Positions 23,718 to 30,707 of a stretch of DNA of 35,503 nucleotides are shown here, in pieces. The stretch is from a virus, in the IMG/VR virus record IMGVR_UViG_3300037042_002467, positions 1 through 35,503 of that record. One strand, given 5' to 3'. Made by a program: the position numbers and the translations under genes. The first letter of the stretch is position 1. Each line of letters opens with the position of its first letter. The notes under the pieces are model-generated. The model saw nothing but the letters and a program-made list of their open reading frames with translations. It searched no databases and was not told where the DNA came from.

Positions 23718-24194
23718 ATGGCATCGATCACAATCAGGACCACACAGAGGGGAGACTGGATCGCGCAGGAGGTCTACGGCGACGGCACCACGGGGGGCAT
23801 CCTGGGGCGCGGACCCACGCGCGAGGATGCTGAGGCGGGACTGCGCGGTCACCAGCGACGCGAGGCGGCGCGGTGGCGCCGGACTCCGGAGAGGGTGTGC
23901 GCGGCGGCGATGGCTGCCCGAGTCCTGGGCCTGCCGCGTCTTCGGGAGATGCGCCGGCAGATCCAGGAGCTGTACGGCAAAGCCTGCGCCGCCGGTCGGC
24001 GCCTGGACGCTTGCTACAGGGCGTCTGTATATGCCGGCGGTTCAGTATCGTGTCTGGGCCGATCCATCGCTGATGCCCACGTAGGCCGCGGGGACCAGGC
24101 TGCAGACGTGGCCGATGAGGCGTGGGCCGACTACTGGACGGCAGAGCGTGCATATCGGGCTGAGTGCAGCCGGCTGCTGAACCGATGGGAGTAG
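23718..24194 (+). CDS. Uncharacterised early protein, Arg/Ala-rich
   Basis: A 158-residue protein. ATG 23718 has AAGGAG with a six-base spacer; ATG 23712 would be too close to it. The first 25 residues are beta-like (ASITIRTTQRGDWIAQEVYG) and the rest is predicted helical and rich in Arg and Ala, with scattered Cys. No recognised domain. A short N-terminal strand set followed by helices could bind nucleic acid, but this is a guess. Confidence 0.5.
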   Translation: MASITIRTTQRGDWIAQEVYGDGTTGGILGRGPTREDAEAGLRGHQRREAARWRRTPERVCAAAMAARVLGLPRLREMRRQIQELYGKACAAGRRLDACYRASVYAGGSVSCLGRSIADAHVGRGDQAADVADEAWADYWTAERAYRAECSRLLNRWE

Positions 24195-24240
24195 ACCAGA
24201 CCTAGAAGGCACTGCGGTGGACCTGACAAGGAGCTACTCA

Positions 24241-24420
24241 ATGACAACGCGAGAGGCAGCGAAGGCGCTCGGAGTCTCCTCGATCCGCATCCGACAACTG
24301 ATCGACAGTGGAAGACTGCGCGCGGTAAGACACGGACGCGACTGGTGGATCGAGCTGCGGAGCCTGGAGGCGGTGCGCGTGCGCAAGCCGGGCCGGCCGC
24401 GCGGGAGGGCGAGCCGATGA
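24241..24420 (+). CDS. Excisionase/MerR-type helix-turn-helix protein
   Basis: A 59-residue winged helix-turn-helix protein. TTREAAKALGVSSIRIRQLIDSGRLRAVR is the standard start of the excisionase-family HTH_17 domain, followed by WWIELRSLEA and a basic tail (KPGRPRGR, an AT-hook-like motif). Start ATG 24241 has AAGGAG at seven bases; a GTG at 24217 would extend it without a site. Such proteins are DNA-bending regulators or recombination directionality factors. No integrase is visible, so a regulatory role is equally likely. It overlaps the next gene by ATGA. Confidence 0.8.
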   Translation: MTTREAAKALGVSSIRIRQLIDSGRLRAVRHGRDWWIELRSLEAVRVRKPGRPRGRASR

Positions 24421-24623
24421 CAGAGTGCGCTCATTTCTGGATCCATGATGGACAGCACTTGAAGCGCTGCACGAAGTGTGGCGAAGAGGAGGTCACTTCG
24501 GACTCAGGGAGTAGGGCACTTCTGATATTGACGGCGTGGAAGGCGATGCGAGTCACGTTGACTGTCATTGTAGGCGCCGCGGTAGTGTGCCTGATGTGGT
24601 GGGCATGGACAGGAGGGAAATGA
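24417..24623 (+). CDS. Zinc-ribbon protein with C-terminal membrane span
   Basis: A 68-residue protein. The first 25 residues contain CAHFWIHDGQHLKRCTKCG, a half zinc ribbon of the type C-x(n)-CxxC with His; residues about 42-62 (AMRVTLTVIVGAAVVCLMWWAW) form one membrane segment. It is coupled to the preceding HTH gene by ATGA and shares its last bases with the lipoprotein gene start. Possibly a membrane-tethered sensor or an inhibitor of a host membrane function. Confidence 0.55.
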   Translation: MTECAHFWIHDGQHLKRCTKCGEEEVTSDSGSRALLILTAWKAMRVTLTVIVGAAVVCLMWWAWTGGK

Positions 24624-25042
24624 TGAGGAGCTTGGCAGCAGTATTGATGGTGTTTGCGCTGGCTGGGTGTGTGCCTCCGCAGGTGCTGACAGTGAAGGAG
24701 CCCGATCTCGACAAGGTGTGGTTTGTCTGTGCAACAGAGCAGCCTGGCAGTACCGCGAGGATGGAGCGGTGGGTTGTTCTTGTGGACAACAAGATCAAGG
24801 AGCCAGTAAGAGTGCGGGTGTGGATCGAGCGTCGTACGAAAAGCGGAGAGATCGCTGGATTCGTGTGTGATGACAAGACTCTGCCACCTGGCAAGAACGC
24901 GATCGAGCTCGATCTGCGGATGCCTGAAGTACTCGGGCTGGACAAGGGCGACGCGATCCTGCGCGTGAGCGGCACCTGGCTCGGAGATTTCGGCACGGGC
25001 CTGGAGACCTGCGAGCTTCTGCCGCGCTCAGAAATTCTCTGA
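24623..25042 (+). CDS. Secreted lipoprotein of the early block
   Basis: A 139-residue protein with a clear type II signal peptide: RSLAAVLMVFALAGC, with lipobox LAGC at about residues 13-16. The mature part is beta-like (VWFVCATEQPG; MERWVVLVDNKIKEPVRVRVWIER; AILRVSGTWLGD), possibly one immunoglobulin-like fold. ATG 24623 is preferred because AGGAGG lies six bases upstream; ATG 24620 is too near. A phage lipoprotein expressed early could alter the envelope, for example superinfection exclusion, as shown for some phage lipoproteins; this is inference. Confidence 0.7.
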   Translation: MRSLAAVLMVFALAGCVPPQVLTVKEPDLDKVWFVCATEQPGSTARMERWVVLVDNKIKEPVRVRVWIERRTKSGEIAGFVCDDKTLPPGKNAIELDLRMPEVLGLDKGDAILRVSGTWLGDFGTGLETCELLPRSEIL

Positions 25043-25049
25043 AATCATC

Positions 25050-25078
25050 TTGACAGGCTTTGGCGATTTCGTTATCAG
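25050..25078 (+). promoter_or_regulatory. Sigma70-type promoter
   Basis: A perfect -35 box TTGACA (25050-25055) is followed by a 17-base spacer and TATCAG (25073-25078), which matches four of six positions of the -10 consensus. It lies seven bases after a stop codon, in a 237-base gap without a convincing gene, and directly upstream of a structured region. Confidence 0.65.
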
Positions 25079-25084
25079 ACCTAT

Positions 25085-25270
25085 GCCACGATCGCCAGGA
25101 GAACTAGTGCACAACTTTTCGCGGCCGCTCTCGGCCTACCCCAGCTCCTGGCTCATCGTGGCGGTGTCCCCGGATCTCAGTACCGAGAGCGGCCGCATTC
25201 TTTTGGCCCGGGTCCATGCGCGGATACCTCCGCGCGGCGCTGACACCAGCGTCCCCGGGCCTTTTATTTT
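25085..25270 (+). ncRNA. Highly structured leader or small RNA (two modules)
   Basis: Transcription from the promoter at 25050 would start near 25085. Module A: GCGGCCGCTCTCGG (25121-25134) pairs perfectly with CCGAGAGCGGCCGC (25183-25196), a 14-bp stem enclosing 48 bases with a small CCAG/CTGG hairpin. Module B: GGCCCGGG (25205-25212) pairs with CCCGGGCC (25254-25261) and encloses two perfect hairpins, 25218-25235 (7 bp, loop TACC) and 25237-25252 (6 bp with one G-T, loop ACAC), making a three-way junction. TTTTATTTT follows at 25262-25270. The next ribosome binding site, GGAG at 25271-25274, directly abuts the T tract. This is either a small RNA with its own terminator or a riboswitch-like attenuator for the genes downstream. 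Confidence 0.65.
25205..25270 (+). terminator. Three-way-junction terminator with T tract
   Basis: The 8-bp closing stem (25205-25212 with 25254-25261) ends directly in CTTTTATTTT (25261-25270), which fulfils the requirement for intrinsic termination. Because the T tract touches the next GGAG site, read-through versus termination would decide expression of the genes from 25280 on. Confidence 0.6.
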
Positions 25271-25279
25271 GGAGCCATG

Positions 25280-25477
25280 ATGGACAGGGCCAGACCATAC
25301 CGCAAGGCGTTTGAGTATGCGCTCCAGTACGGCCACAAGCGCGAGCTTGCGCAGGTGGAACTGGAGCGCAGCCGCCGAGGATGGCGGCGCGCGTGCCTGG
25401 TTGCGCTGGCGGTTGCGCTGGCGGTCCTGTCCGTGGCGGTGGCCGCTGGGTTCATGGGTGAGTACGTAGGTGCATGA
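25280..25477 (+). CDS. Small single-span membrane protein
   Basis: A 65-residue protein: a basic amphipathic N-terminal region (DRARPYRKAFEYALQYGHKRELAQVELERSRRGWRR in outline; only parts are quoted here, such as YALQYGHKRELA) and a membrane segment at about residues 38-60 (CLVALAVALAVLSVAVAAGF). ATG 25280 lies five bases after GGAG; ATG 25277 is possible. It is the first gene after the structured leader. Function unknown. Confidence 0.55.
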   Translation: MDRARPYRKAFEYALQYGHKRELAQVELERSRRGWRRACLVALAVALAVLSVAVAAGFMGEYVGA

Positions 25478-25514
25478 TGTGCCACCAGGACCTGTCCGAA
25501 AGAGGAGAACGACA

Positions 25515-26348
25515 ATGGCTGACCTGATGAAGATCCTGATGGCCATGGGAGCGTGCTCGGAGGCAATCGCCTGGGCACGAGATCGCACATCCGAGACGGC
25601 TTGGGGGGAGTGCGAACGCGGTGACTGGCTGCTCTGGGTTGCGGCGAGATCAGGCATCGAACGGAAGCGGATCGTCCTGGCTGCGTGCGCGTGCGTCCGG
25701 CCGGCTCTGCGGCATGTCCGACCTGGCGAAGATCGCCCGCGCCTCGCCATTGAGGGCGCCGAGGCATGGTGCCGAGGAGAGGAGACGATTGAGCGGGTGA
25801 GGATCGCCGCCTACGCCGCCGACGCCGCCGCCGACGCCGCCGCCTACGCCGCCGCCGACGCCGCCGCCGACGCCTACGCCGACGCCTCCGCCTACGCCGC
25901 CGCCGACGCCGCCGCCTACGCCGCCGCCTCCGCCGCCTACGCCGCCGCCGCCTCCGCCGCCGACGCCGCCGCCGACGCCTCCGCCTACGCCGCCGCCGCC
26001 TCCGCCGCCGACGCCTACGCCTACGCCGCCGCCGCCTCCGCCTACGCCGCCGCCGACGCCGCCGCCGACGCCGCCGACGCCGCCGCCTACGCCGCCGCCG
26101 ACGCCGCCGCCGACGACGCCGCCGACGCCGCCGACGCCGCCGCCTACGCCGCCGTCGACGCCTACGCCTACGCCGACTCCGCCTACGCCGCCGCCTACGC
26201 CGCCTACGCCGCCGCCTCCGCCGCCGACGCCTACGCCGCCGCAAGAAGAAAGAGCTTAGCTGAATCAGCGAACCTCGTGCGGGGCGTCATCGCATGGGAT
26301 GAGATCCAGAGTGCCATCAACGCGAAATATGGAGACACACATGCCTGA
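25515..26348 (+). CDS. Imm-5-like repeat protein with A/D/Y/S low-complexity core
   Basis: A 277-residue protein from ATG 25515 with AGGAG upstream. Residues about 1-97 are ordinary sequence ending with a conserved-looking VLAACACVRPALRHVRPGEDRPRLA and EAWCRGEETIERVR block. Residues 98-243 consist only of Ala, Asp, Tyr and Ser, apart from one Val. Residues 244-277 return to ordinary sequence (KSLAESANLVRGVIAWDEI). This plan, a GEDRPR..IE.AE.W.RGE block, an Ala-rich helix and a closing helix, is shared by a group of phage and bacterial 'putative immunity' proteins (Imm-5-like); in those the Ala-rich segment is usually shorter. Every repeat codon ends in C. The 3' end overlaps the nuclease gene by 8 bp. 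Confidence 0.7.
   Translation: MADLMKILMAMGACSEAIAWARDRTSETAWGECERGDWLLWVAARSGIERKRIVLAACACVRPALRHVRPGEDRPRLAIEGAEAWCRGEETIERVRIAAYAADAAADAAAYAAADAAADAYADASAYAAADAAAYAAASAAYAAAASAADAAADASAYAAAASAADAYAYAAAASAYAAADAAADAADAAAYAAADAAADDAADAADAAAYAAVDAYAYADSAYAAAYAAYAAASAADAYAAARRKSLAESANLVRGVIAWDEIQSAINAKYGDTHA
25806..26243 (+). repeat. GCC-NNC trinucleotide/hexanucleotide repeat tract
   Basis: A 438-bp tract of codons GCC with interspersed GAC, TAC and TCC (one GTC), read in frame within the gene at 25515. Ala runs of two or three separate single D, Y or S codons, giving a three- or four-residue spacing that puts the non-Ala residues on one face of a helix. The tract is prone to slippage in multiples of three, so length should vary between isolates. 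The opposite strand reads as an artificial poly-Arg frame. Confidence 0.9.
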
Positions 26349-27147
26349 CCGCGAACCAGGAATCTACTACGGCATGCCGCGGGCGGAATACGACGCGATC
26401 GACGCGATCAACTGGTCGCGGCTGCGGCACATACTCCGGAGCCCTGCGCATATGCTGGCCGAGATCGCGGCGAAGACCGATACGCCGGCGATGGCCTTCG
26501 GGCGCGTGGCGCACGAGGTCATTCTGGAAGGGCAGCGGAATTTCGTCGTGGGCGGGCCGGTAAACCCGAAGACCGGGAAGTCCTACGGCGCCGAGACCAA
26601 GGCCTTCGCCGAGTGGGCCGCGGCGCAGTCCTCGCCGGTACTGGCGTCAGATGACGCGGAGCGGCTGGACGGCATGCAGGCGGCGCTTGCAGCTCACACG
26701 ACTGCTCAGACGATCCTGGACGGGACGAATCGCGAGGTCTCGCTGGTCTGGGTCAACGAAGAGACCGGGCTCACCTGCAAGGCGCGGGTGGACTTCGCGC
26801 GGCTCGATGTGGCGGATGACGAAGACATGTACTTCGGCGACTACAAGACGGCGCTGGATGCCAGCTTCCGGGAATTCTACTGGGCCACGCGGCGGACGCT
26901 CTACGACGCCCAGATGGCGCACTACGAAGACGGGCTGCAGACGCTGACCGGAATGGTTCCACTGTGCTACGTGATAGCGCAGGAAAAGGAATCCCCCTGG
27001 GCCGTGGCGGTCTACTCTCTCGGACGGACAGTGATGGACCATGGCCGGGCGGCCGTCACCCGGGCGCTCAGCGTCTACGCCGAGTGCATGCGTACCGGGC
27101 TCTGGCCGGCGTACCCGGACAGCGTTCAGGTGCTCGAACTCGACTGA
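26341..27147 (+). CDS. RecE-like PD-(D/E)xK exonuclease
   Basis: A 268-residue nuclease of the RecE C-terminal / DUF3799 type. GIYYGMPRAEYDAIDAIN and the NWSRLRHILRSPAHML helix are typical of the start; GRVAHEVILE provides the conserved His at residue 58. The catalytic core is visible as CKARVDF (D151) and FGDYKTALD (D167, K169), followed by QMAHYEDGL. Such enzymes digest one strand of double-stranded DNA to leave 3' overhangs for an annealing protein. The neighbouring coiled-coil and annealing-protein genes complete the usual recombination cassette. Its start overlaps the repeat-protein stop. Confidence 0.88.
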   Translation: MPDREPGIYYGMPRAEYDAIDAINWSRLRHILRSPAHMLAEIAAKTDTPAMAFGRVAHEVILEGQRNFVVGGPVNPKTGKSYGAETKAFAEWAAAQSSPVLASDDAERLDGMQAALAAHTTAQTILDGTNREVSLVWVNEETGLTCKARVDFARLDVADDEDMYFGDYKTALDASFREFYWATRRTLYDAQMAHYEDGLQTLTGMVPLCYVIAQEKESPWAVAVYSLGRTVMDHGRAAVTRALSVYAECMRTGLWPAYPDSVQVLELD

Positions 27148-27175
27148 GACCACTGGAAAGATGGAGGAGTCCGAA

Positions 27176-28180
27176 ATGTCAGCCGAATCCGACGTGATGC
27201 TGGTCAGGTACTCGATCGCGGACGCCGCAATCGCGGAGATGCGATCGACGTACATGGGGCTCGTGCAGGGCGACGCGCGCGACAAGAACGCGTTCGCCGT
27301 CATCCACCAGGCCCGGATGGACGTCAAGACCAAGCGCTGCGCCATCGAGACGGAGCGGAAGGCGCTCAAGGCCAAGGCCCTGGAGTACGGCCGCGCGGTG
27401 GACGGCGAGGCCAAGCGGCTGACCGTGCTCCTGGAGCCGATCGAGGCGCACCTGGAGGCGCAGGAGGCGGTCTACACTCAGGAGCAGGAGCGACAGAAGG
27501 AAGAGCGGGACCGCGCCGCAGCGAAGCGGCTGCAGGACCGGGTGGACCGGATGCAGGCGGTGAATGGCAAGGTCGATCTGATAGCGCTGAAGGCCATGTC
27601 CGATTCCGAGTTTGATGCCGCGCTGGATGCGGCGCGAAAGGCCTTCGAGGAAGCCGAGGAGGAGCGCAAGGCCAAGGACGAGGCGCGCGCCTACCTGGAA
27701 GAGCAGCGCCAGGCCGAACTGAAGAAGCTGGCAGAGGACCGCAAGGCCGCAGAGGCGGAGCGCCTGGCTGCCGAGAAGGTCAAGTCCGACGCCGAACGCG
27801 CCGTCCGCGAGGCCGAGGAGGCCAGGCGGCTGGCTGAGGCGGCCGTCCAGGCCGAGAAGGAGAAGGCCGTGGCCGTGGAGCGCGCTCGGCTTGAGGAGCA
27901 GGAGCGCGCCAGACGCGAGGCCGACGCGAAGGAGCAGCGGGCGAAGGAAGAGGATGAAAGGAAGGCAGATGAAAGGCGGATCGCTGATGAGCAGGACATG
28001 AGAGAAAAGGCGCTTGCTCCTGCGCGCAAGAAGATCAGAGCGCTTGCAGATGCCATCCGAGGAGCCGCGGTAGACGCGCTGTCTGGCCAACCAACGTCAG
28101 CAGAAGAGGAAGTCATGATCCATAGAGCAATGGACTTGATAAATCAAGTTGTGAGTGAGCTGTCTTTGTTGTCAGTATAG
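27176..28180 (+). CDS. DUF1351-like coiled-coil protein of the recombination cassette
   Basis: A 334-residue protein. ATG 27176 has GGAGGAG six bases upstream; ATG 27161 would contain that site inside the gene. Residues about 5-95 follow the DUF1351 course: VMLVRYSIADAAIAEMRSTY, KTKRCAIETERKALKAKALE, RLTVLLEPIEAHLE. Residues about 95-290 are a very long Glu/Arg/Ala coiled coil, and a short globular helix set ends the protein. Proteins of this type lie between the nuclease and annealing protein in many phages, but the molecular role is not established; scaffolding of the recombination complex is a reasonable guess. Confidence 0.75.
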   Translation: MSAESDVMLVRYSIADAAIAEMRSTYMGLVQGDARDKNAFAVIHQARMDVKTKRCAIETERKALKAKALEYGRAVDGEAKRLTVLLEPIEAHLEAQEAVYTQEQERQKEERDRAAAKRLQDRVDRMQAVNGKVDLIALKAMSDSEFDAALDAARKAFEEAEEERKAKDEARAYLEEQRQAELKKLAEDRKAAEAERLAAEKVKSDAERAVREAEEARRLAEAAVQAEKEKAVAVERARLEEQERARREADAKEQRAKEEDERKADERRIADEQDMREKALAPARKKIRALADAIRGAAVDALSGQPTSAEEEVMIHRAMDLINQVVSELSLLSV

Positions 28181-28206
28181 GCAAGGAAAATAGGAGGAGA
28201 CCACGC

Positions 28207-29292
28207 ATGGCCAACGAGATCCAGAAGGTGAAGCCGGTCAGCCAGGAGGCGATCGCAAGATTCGACGAAGCATGCCAGGAGTATGGAGGGCTCGCGCTGC
28301 GCGAGATGGCTGATGCCACGAAGGCGATCAAGCTCGCTGACGCCATCCAAGCAATCGAGAGCGCGCTGTCGCCTGAGATCATGACCAAGATCATGGCGCT
28401 GCAGGGCCGAAGAGTCGGGTTCAAGACTGACCGCGACAAGAACAAGGACGGCACACCAGGTCCTGGTTACTCTGTTGCCGTCGTCAAGGACGTGATGGTG
28501 GAGGCTGTGCTGCTCGGAGCGCGTCCGACAGGGAACGAGATCAATATCATCGCTGGAGGGTGCTACCTGACCAAGGAGCACTTCACGCGCAAGGTCTTTG
28601 AGATTCCAGGCCTGACCGATTTGGAGCTGACGTTCGGAGTGCCGAAGATCACCGGAGACCAGGCGGCTGTAAACTGCAGAGCCAAGTGGAAGCTGAACGG
28701 CGTAGAGCAGTCGATCGGCTGCGATGAGCAGGATCCATGCACAATTGTCGTCCGGGTATGGGACGGAAAGGGCGGAGGCATCGACCAGGCGATCGGGAAG
28801 GCAGAGCGAAAGCTGCGGGTGAGGATCTGGCAGCGGGCGACAGGGAGCAGGCTCTCGATGCCTGATGCGGATGTCGCCGAGGTGGAGGCAGAGGCGCGCG
28901 TAGTGGGCTCGTCTGGATTGCCGAGGAAGAAGAAGGATGCGCCGGCCGAGCAGGAGCAGCCGAAGGAATCCGAGGCCGACCGCAAGGCCATGCTGCGCGC
29001 GCAGCTCGAAGAGGCGAAAATGCTGGAGGCCAAGGCAGATCCGCAGCAGGACGCCGGCGACGTCCAGGCGCACGCCGAACCGGAGCAGGAAGGGACACGA
29101 CGCTCTCCACCGCCAGCGTATGCGCGGCTGTACGCCGCATACGACAACCACGCGAAGCTGATCGACCAGTTGCTCATGGAGCTCGATCTGCCGACACTGC
29201 CGTCGATGATCTGGCAGGACCTGGACGAGGAGCAGCTCGTGAGCCTGGGCCGGGCAAGCGCGCGGTTCGCCAAGAAGATTTCTGAAGGCTGA
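28207..29292 (+). CDS. Single-strand annealing protein (RecT-type)
   Basis: A 361-residue protein with AGGAGA upstream. Residues about 1-210 contain VMVEAVLLGARPTGNEINIIAG followed by GCYLTKEHFTRKV, a hallmark of RecT-like phage annealing proteins, and a later AIGKAERKLRVRIWQRATG segment. The C-terminal third is a charged linker and a short helical domain (YAAYDNHAKLIDQLLME). Such proteins coat the single strand made by the RecE-like nuclease and pair it with homologous DNA. The low-complexity middle resembles the C-terminal tails that bind other recombination proteins. Confidence 0.8.
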   Translation: MANEIQKVKPVSQEAIARFDEACQEYGGLALREMADATKAIKLADAIQAIESALSPEIMTKIMALQGRRVGFKTDRDKNKDGTPGPGYSVAVVKDVMVEAVLLGARPTGNEINIIAGGCYLTKEHFTRKVFEIPGLTDLELTFGVPKITGDQAAVNCRAKWKLNGVEQSIGCDEQDPCTIVVRVWDGKGGGIDQAIGKAERKLRVRIWQRATGSRLSMPDADVAEVEAEARVVGSSGLPRKKKDAPAEQEQPKESEADRKAMLRAQLEEAKMLEAKADPQQDAGDVQAHAEPEQEGTRRSPPPAYARLYAAYDNHAKLIDQLLMELDLPTLPSMIWQDLDEEQLVSLGRASARFAKKISEG

Positions 29293-29295
29293 ACC

Positions 29296-29436
29296 ATGCG
29301 CTGGCGGAAGAAAACTGACTGGCGATTTCGTTGGCGAAGGTGGACGCTCGGATGGGCGGAGATTTGCAGGCGGGAGACGACACGGAGGGCGGAACTTTTT
29401 GAGGTTGCCGCAGGGCGCGGGGAGGTGGAGAGATGA
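29296..29436 (+). CDS. Trp/Arg-rich microprotein, 46 residues
   Basis: An ATG three bases after the annealing-protein stop opens a 46-codon frame that ends in an ATGA overlap with the next gene. The product begins MRWRKKTDWRFRWRRW and has six Trp and about fifteen Arg, with a net strong positive charge. Coupling on both sides is the main evidence for translation; GAAGG lies upstream. It could bind DNA or membranes, or be a chance frame. Confidence 0.4.
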   Translation: MRWRKKTDWRFRWRRWTLGWAEICRRETTRRAELFEVAAGRGEVER

Positions 29437-29669
29437 ACAAGAACACGTGCCTCAAGTGCAAGCACTTTTCGCCAGCTCGTTGGCAGGTGAGCTTCTCGCC
29501 ATCGAATGGCGACAAGATCACCGACTCGCTGTCCACAATCGAGCTTGCTGGTCGGTTCTCATCGCTCAATGGCCACTGCCACAGGTATCCTCCTGAGCAC
29601 GGCAAGCCGTTTCCGGAGGTCTACAGCAACTGCCATTGTGGTGAGTTCAAGAGAAAGGCCACATCATGA
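29433..29669 (+). CDS. Small Cys-rich zinc-binding protein
   Basis: A 78-residue protein coupled to both neighbours by ATGA overlaps. It has CLKCKHFSP near the start, GHCHRYPPE near residue 48 and SNCHCGEFK near the end, a four-to-six Cys pattern that suits one zinc site. The CHRYPPE element also occurs in small phage proteins with CxxC starts. Function unknown. Confidence 0.6.
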   Translation: MNKNTCLKCKHFSPARWQVSFSPSNGDKITDSLSTIELAGRFSSLNGHCHRYPPEHGKPFPEVYSNCHCGEFKRKATS

Positions 29670-29875
29670 CCCTGTGCGCGACGTGCGGATACCCGATTGA
29701 GGGCAAGCGCCTGCGCCGGCTGCACGGCATCCGCCAGCGCCGGGCGCGGTGCGCGCTCTGCGTCAGCAAGGTCAGGGCGCAGCGCAGCCTGGACGAACTG
29801 CGCACCGAGGAGCGCAAGCGGATGGAATACGAGGAGCGCGTGCGCGAGGCGCGGAAGTGCGCAGGAGGAGATTGA
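29666..29875 (+). CDS. Small zinc-ribbon protein with helical tail
   Basis: A 69-residue protein starting inside the previous stop. CATCGYPIEGKRLRRLHG and CALCVSK form a two-CxxC zinc ribbon; the C-terminal half is a charged helix (ERKRMEYEERVREARK). The ribbon is of a type seen in small phage proteins that bind RNA, DNA or host enzymes. No closer assignment. Confidence 0.6.
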   Translation: MTLCATCGYPIEGKRLRRLHGIRQRRARCALCVSKVRAQRSLDELRTEERKRMEYEERVREARKCAGGD

Positions 29876-29877
29876 CG

Positions 29878-29958
29878 ATGCGCCGCATCCATGCCAGGCA
29901 GCCAGGCCATTGTGGGCCACGGCAAAGGCCAACGGCAAACGGATGCGCGGCATACTAG
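29878..29958 (+). CDS. Possible 26-residue basic peptide
   Basis: ATG 29878 has AGGAGGAG about nine bases upstream and opens a frame for 26 residues ending at TAG 29958, twelve bases before the next gene. The product is basic (RRIHARQPGHC) and contains two Cys. The strong site and tight packing are the only evidence. Confidence 0.3.
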   Translation: MRRIHARQPGHCGPRQRPTANGCAAY

Positions 29959-29970
29959 GAGGGCTGGAAC

Positions 29971-30645
29971 ATGGCGAATACCTATGCTGTGCGGTTGATC
30001 GGTGAGACCCCATTGCTGATGCATTGGGACAACCTGCTGTGGGCGGCGCGGATGGAGCGCTGGCAGAAGGACCCGGCGAACAAGAGCAAGAGCGTGGCGG
30101 GCGATGACCGCACGCCGGCGTGGCGTTGGCTCGGGAACCTGTATGTTGATTGCGGGCGAGTCTGCATTCCTGCGGACAACCTGCAGACGGCCCTGCGCGA
30201 GGGCGGCGCGAAGGTCGGCGCAGGAAGGAAGGGGCAGACGTACAAGCGGCACACGCAGAGCGGGATGGTGGTCAATGAAAGCTCTTGGCCGCTCGTGGTC
30301 GGCGGCAAGACGCTGAACGGTAAGGAGCTGTTCGAGCGATTCATCGGCATCGAGGATTTCGCCGAGCACGAGCGCATGGCGGCGGAGCTTGGAGTCTGCC
30401 TGTTCAGCAAGCGGGCGCGGATCGGGACGTCGAAGCACGTCAGGGTCCGGCCGCGGTTCGACGCGTGGGAGTGCTCGGGGACGATCACGGTCTTTGACGA
30501 CCAGGTGATTCCTGGCGACGCGCTGCGGATGATTCTGGAGAGCGCTGGGTCGATGTGCGGGCTTTGCGACTGGAGGCCGAGCTCTCCGAAGAGTCCTGGT
30601 CCGTTCGGGCGGTTCCGGATCGAGATGAAGAAGGATGGCAAGTAG
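29971..30645 (+). CDS. Conserved phage protein of unknown function in the recombination block
   Basis: A 224-residue protein from ATG 29971 with AGGAGGG upstream. It begins with a strand-type GETPLLMHWDN, contains DDRTPAWRWLGNLYVD and VCIPADNLQTALREGG, then LFSKRARIGTSKHVRVRPRF and GLCDWRPSSPKSPGPFGRF. I recall similar GETPLLMH..SKHVRVRPRF proteins in phage genomes close to annealing proteins and resolvases, but know no function. The SKHVRVRPRF stretch is a possible nucleic-acid contact; the IPADNL and ALREGG motifs have the look of an oligomerising RNA/DNA binding fold. I see no catalytic residues that could be named. Confidence 0.6.
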   Translation: MANTYAVRLIGETPLLMHWDNLLWAARMERWQKDPANKSKSVAGDDRTPAWRWLGNLYVDCGRVCIPADNLQTALREGGAKVGAGRKGQTYKRHTQSGMVVNESSWPLVVGGKTLNGKELFERFIGIEDFAEHERMAAELGVCLFSKRARIGTSKHVRVRPRFDAWECSGTITVFDDQVIPGDALRMILESAGSMCGLCDWRPSSPKSPGPFGRFRIEMKKDGK

Positions 30646-30707
30646 GCGCAAGCGGCGAAGCCTTGGCTGTGCTGCCAGGCTCCGCGGGGGTGCGGTATGG
30701 ATGCACG

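Noticed and set aside
25205-25261. tRNA-like cloverleaf
   Set aside because: The three-way junction is only 57 bases, lacks an anticodon arm with a seven-base loop, TPsiC-like sequence and CCA end.
25050-25280. A 76-codon + strand frame through the structured region
   Set aside because: Its start lies inside the -35 box, there is no ribosome binding site, and it crosses both perfect stems and the T tract; the structure explains the region better.
25264-26244. Long minus-strand frame consisting of poly-Arg
   Set aside because: It is the shadow of the GCC-NNC repeat tract of the + strand gene at 25515; no plausible start or ribosome binding site, and the + strand reading has natural flanking domains.
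28144-29151. Long minus-strand open frames over the recombination genes, and similar ones elsewhere
   Set aside because: They lie opposite strong + strand genes, have no ribosome binding sites and show the composition expected of antisense frames in G+C-rich DNA.
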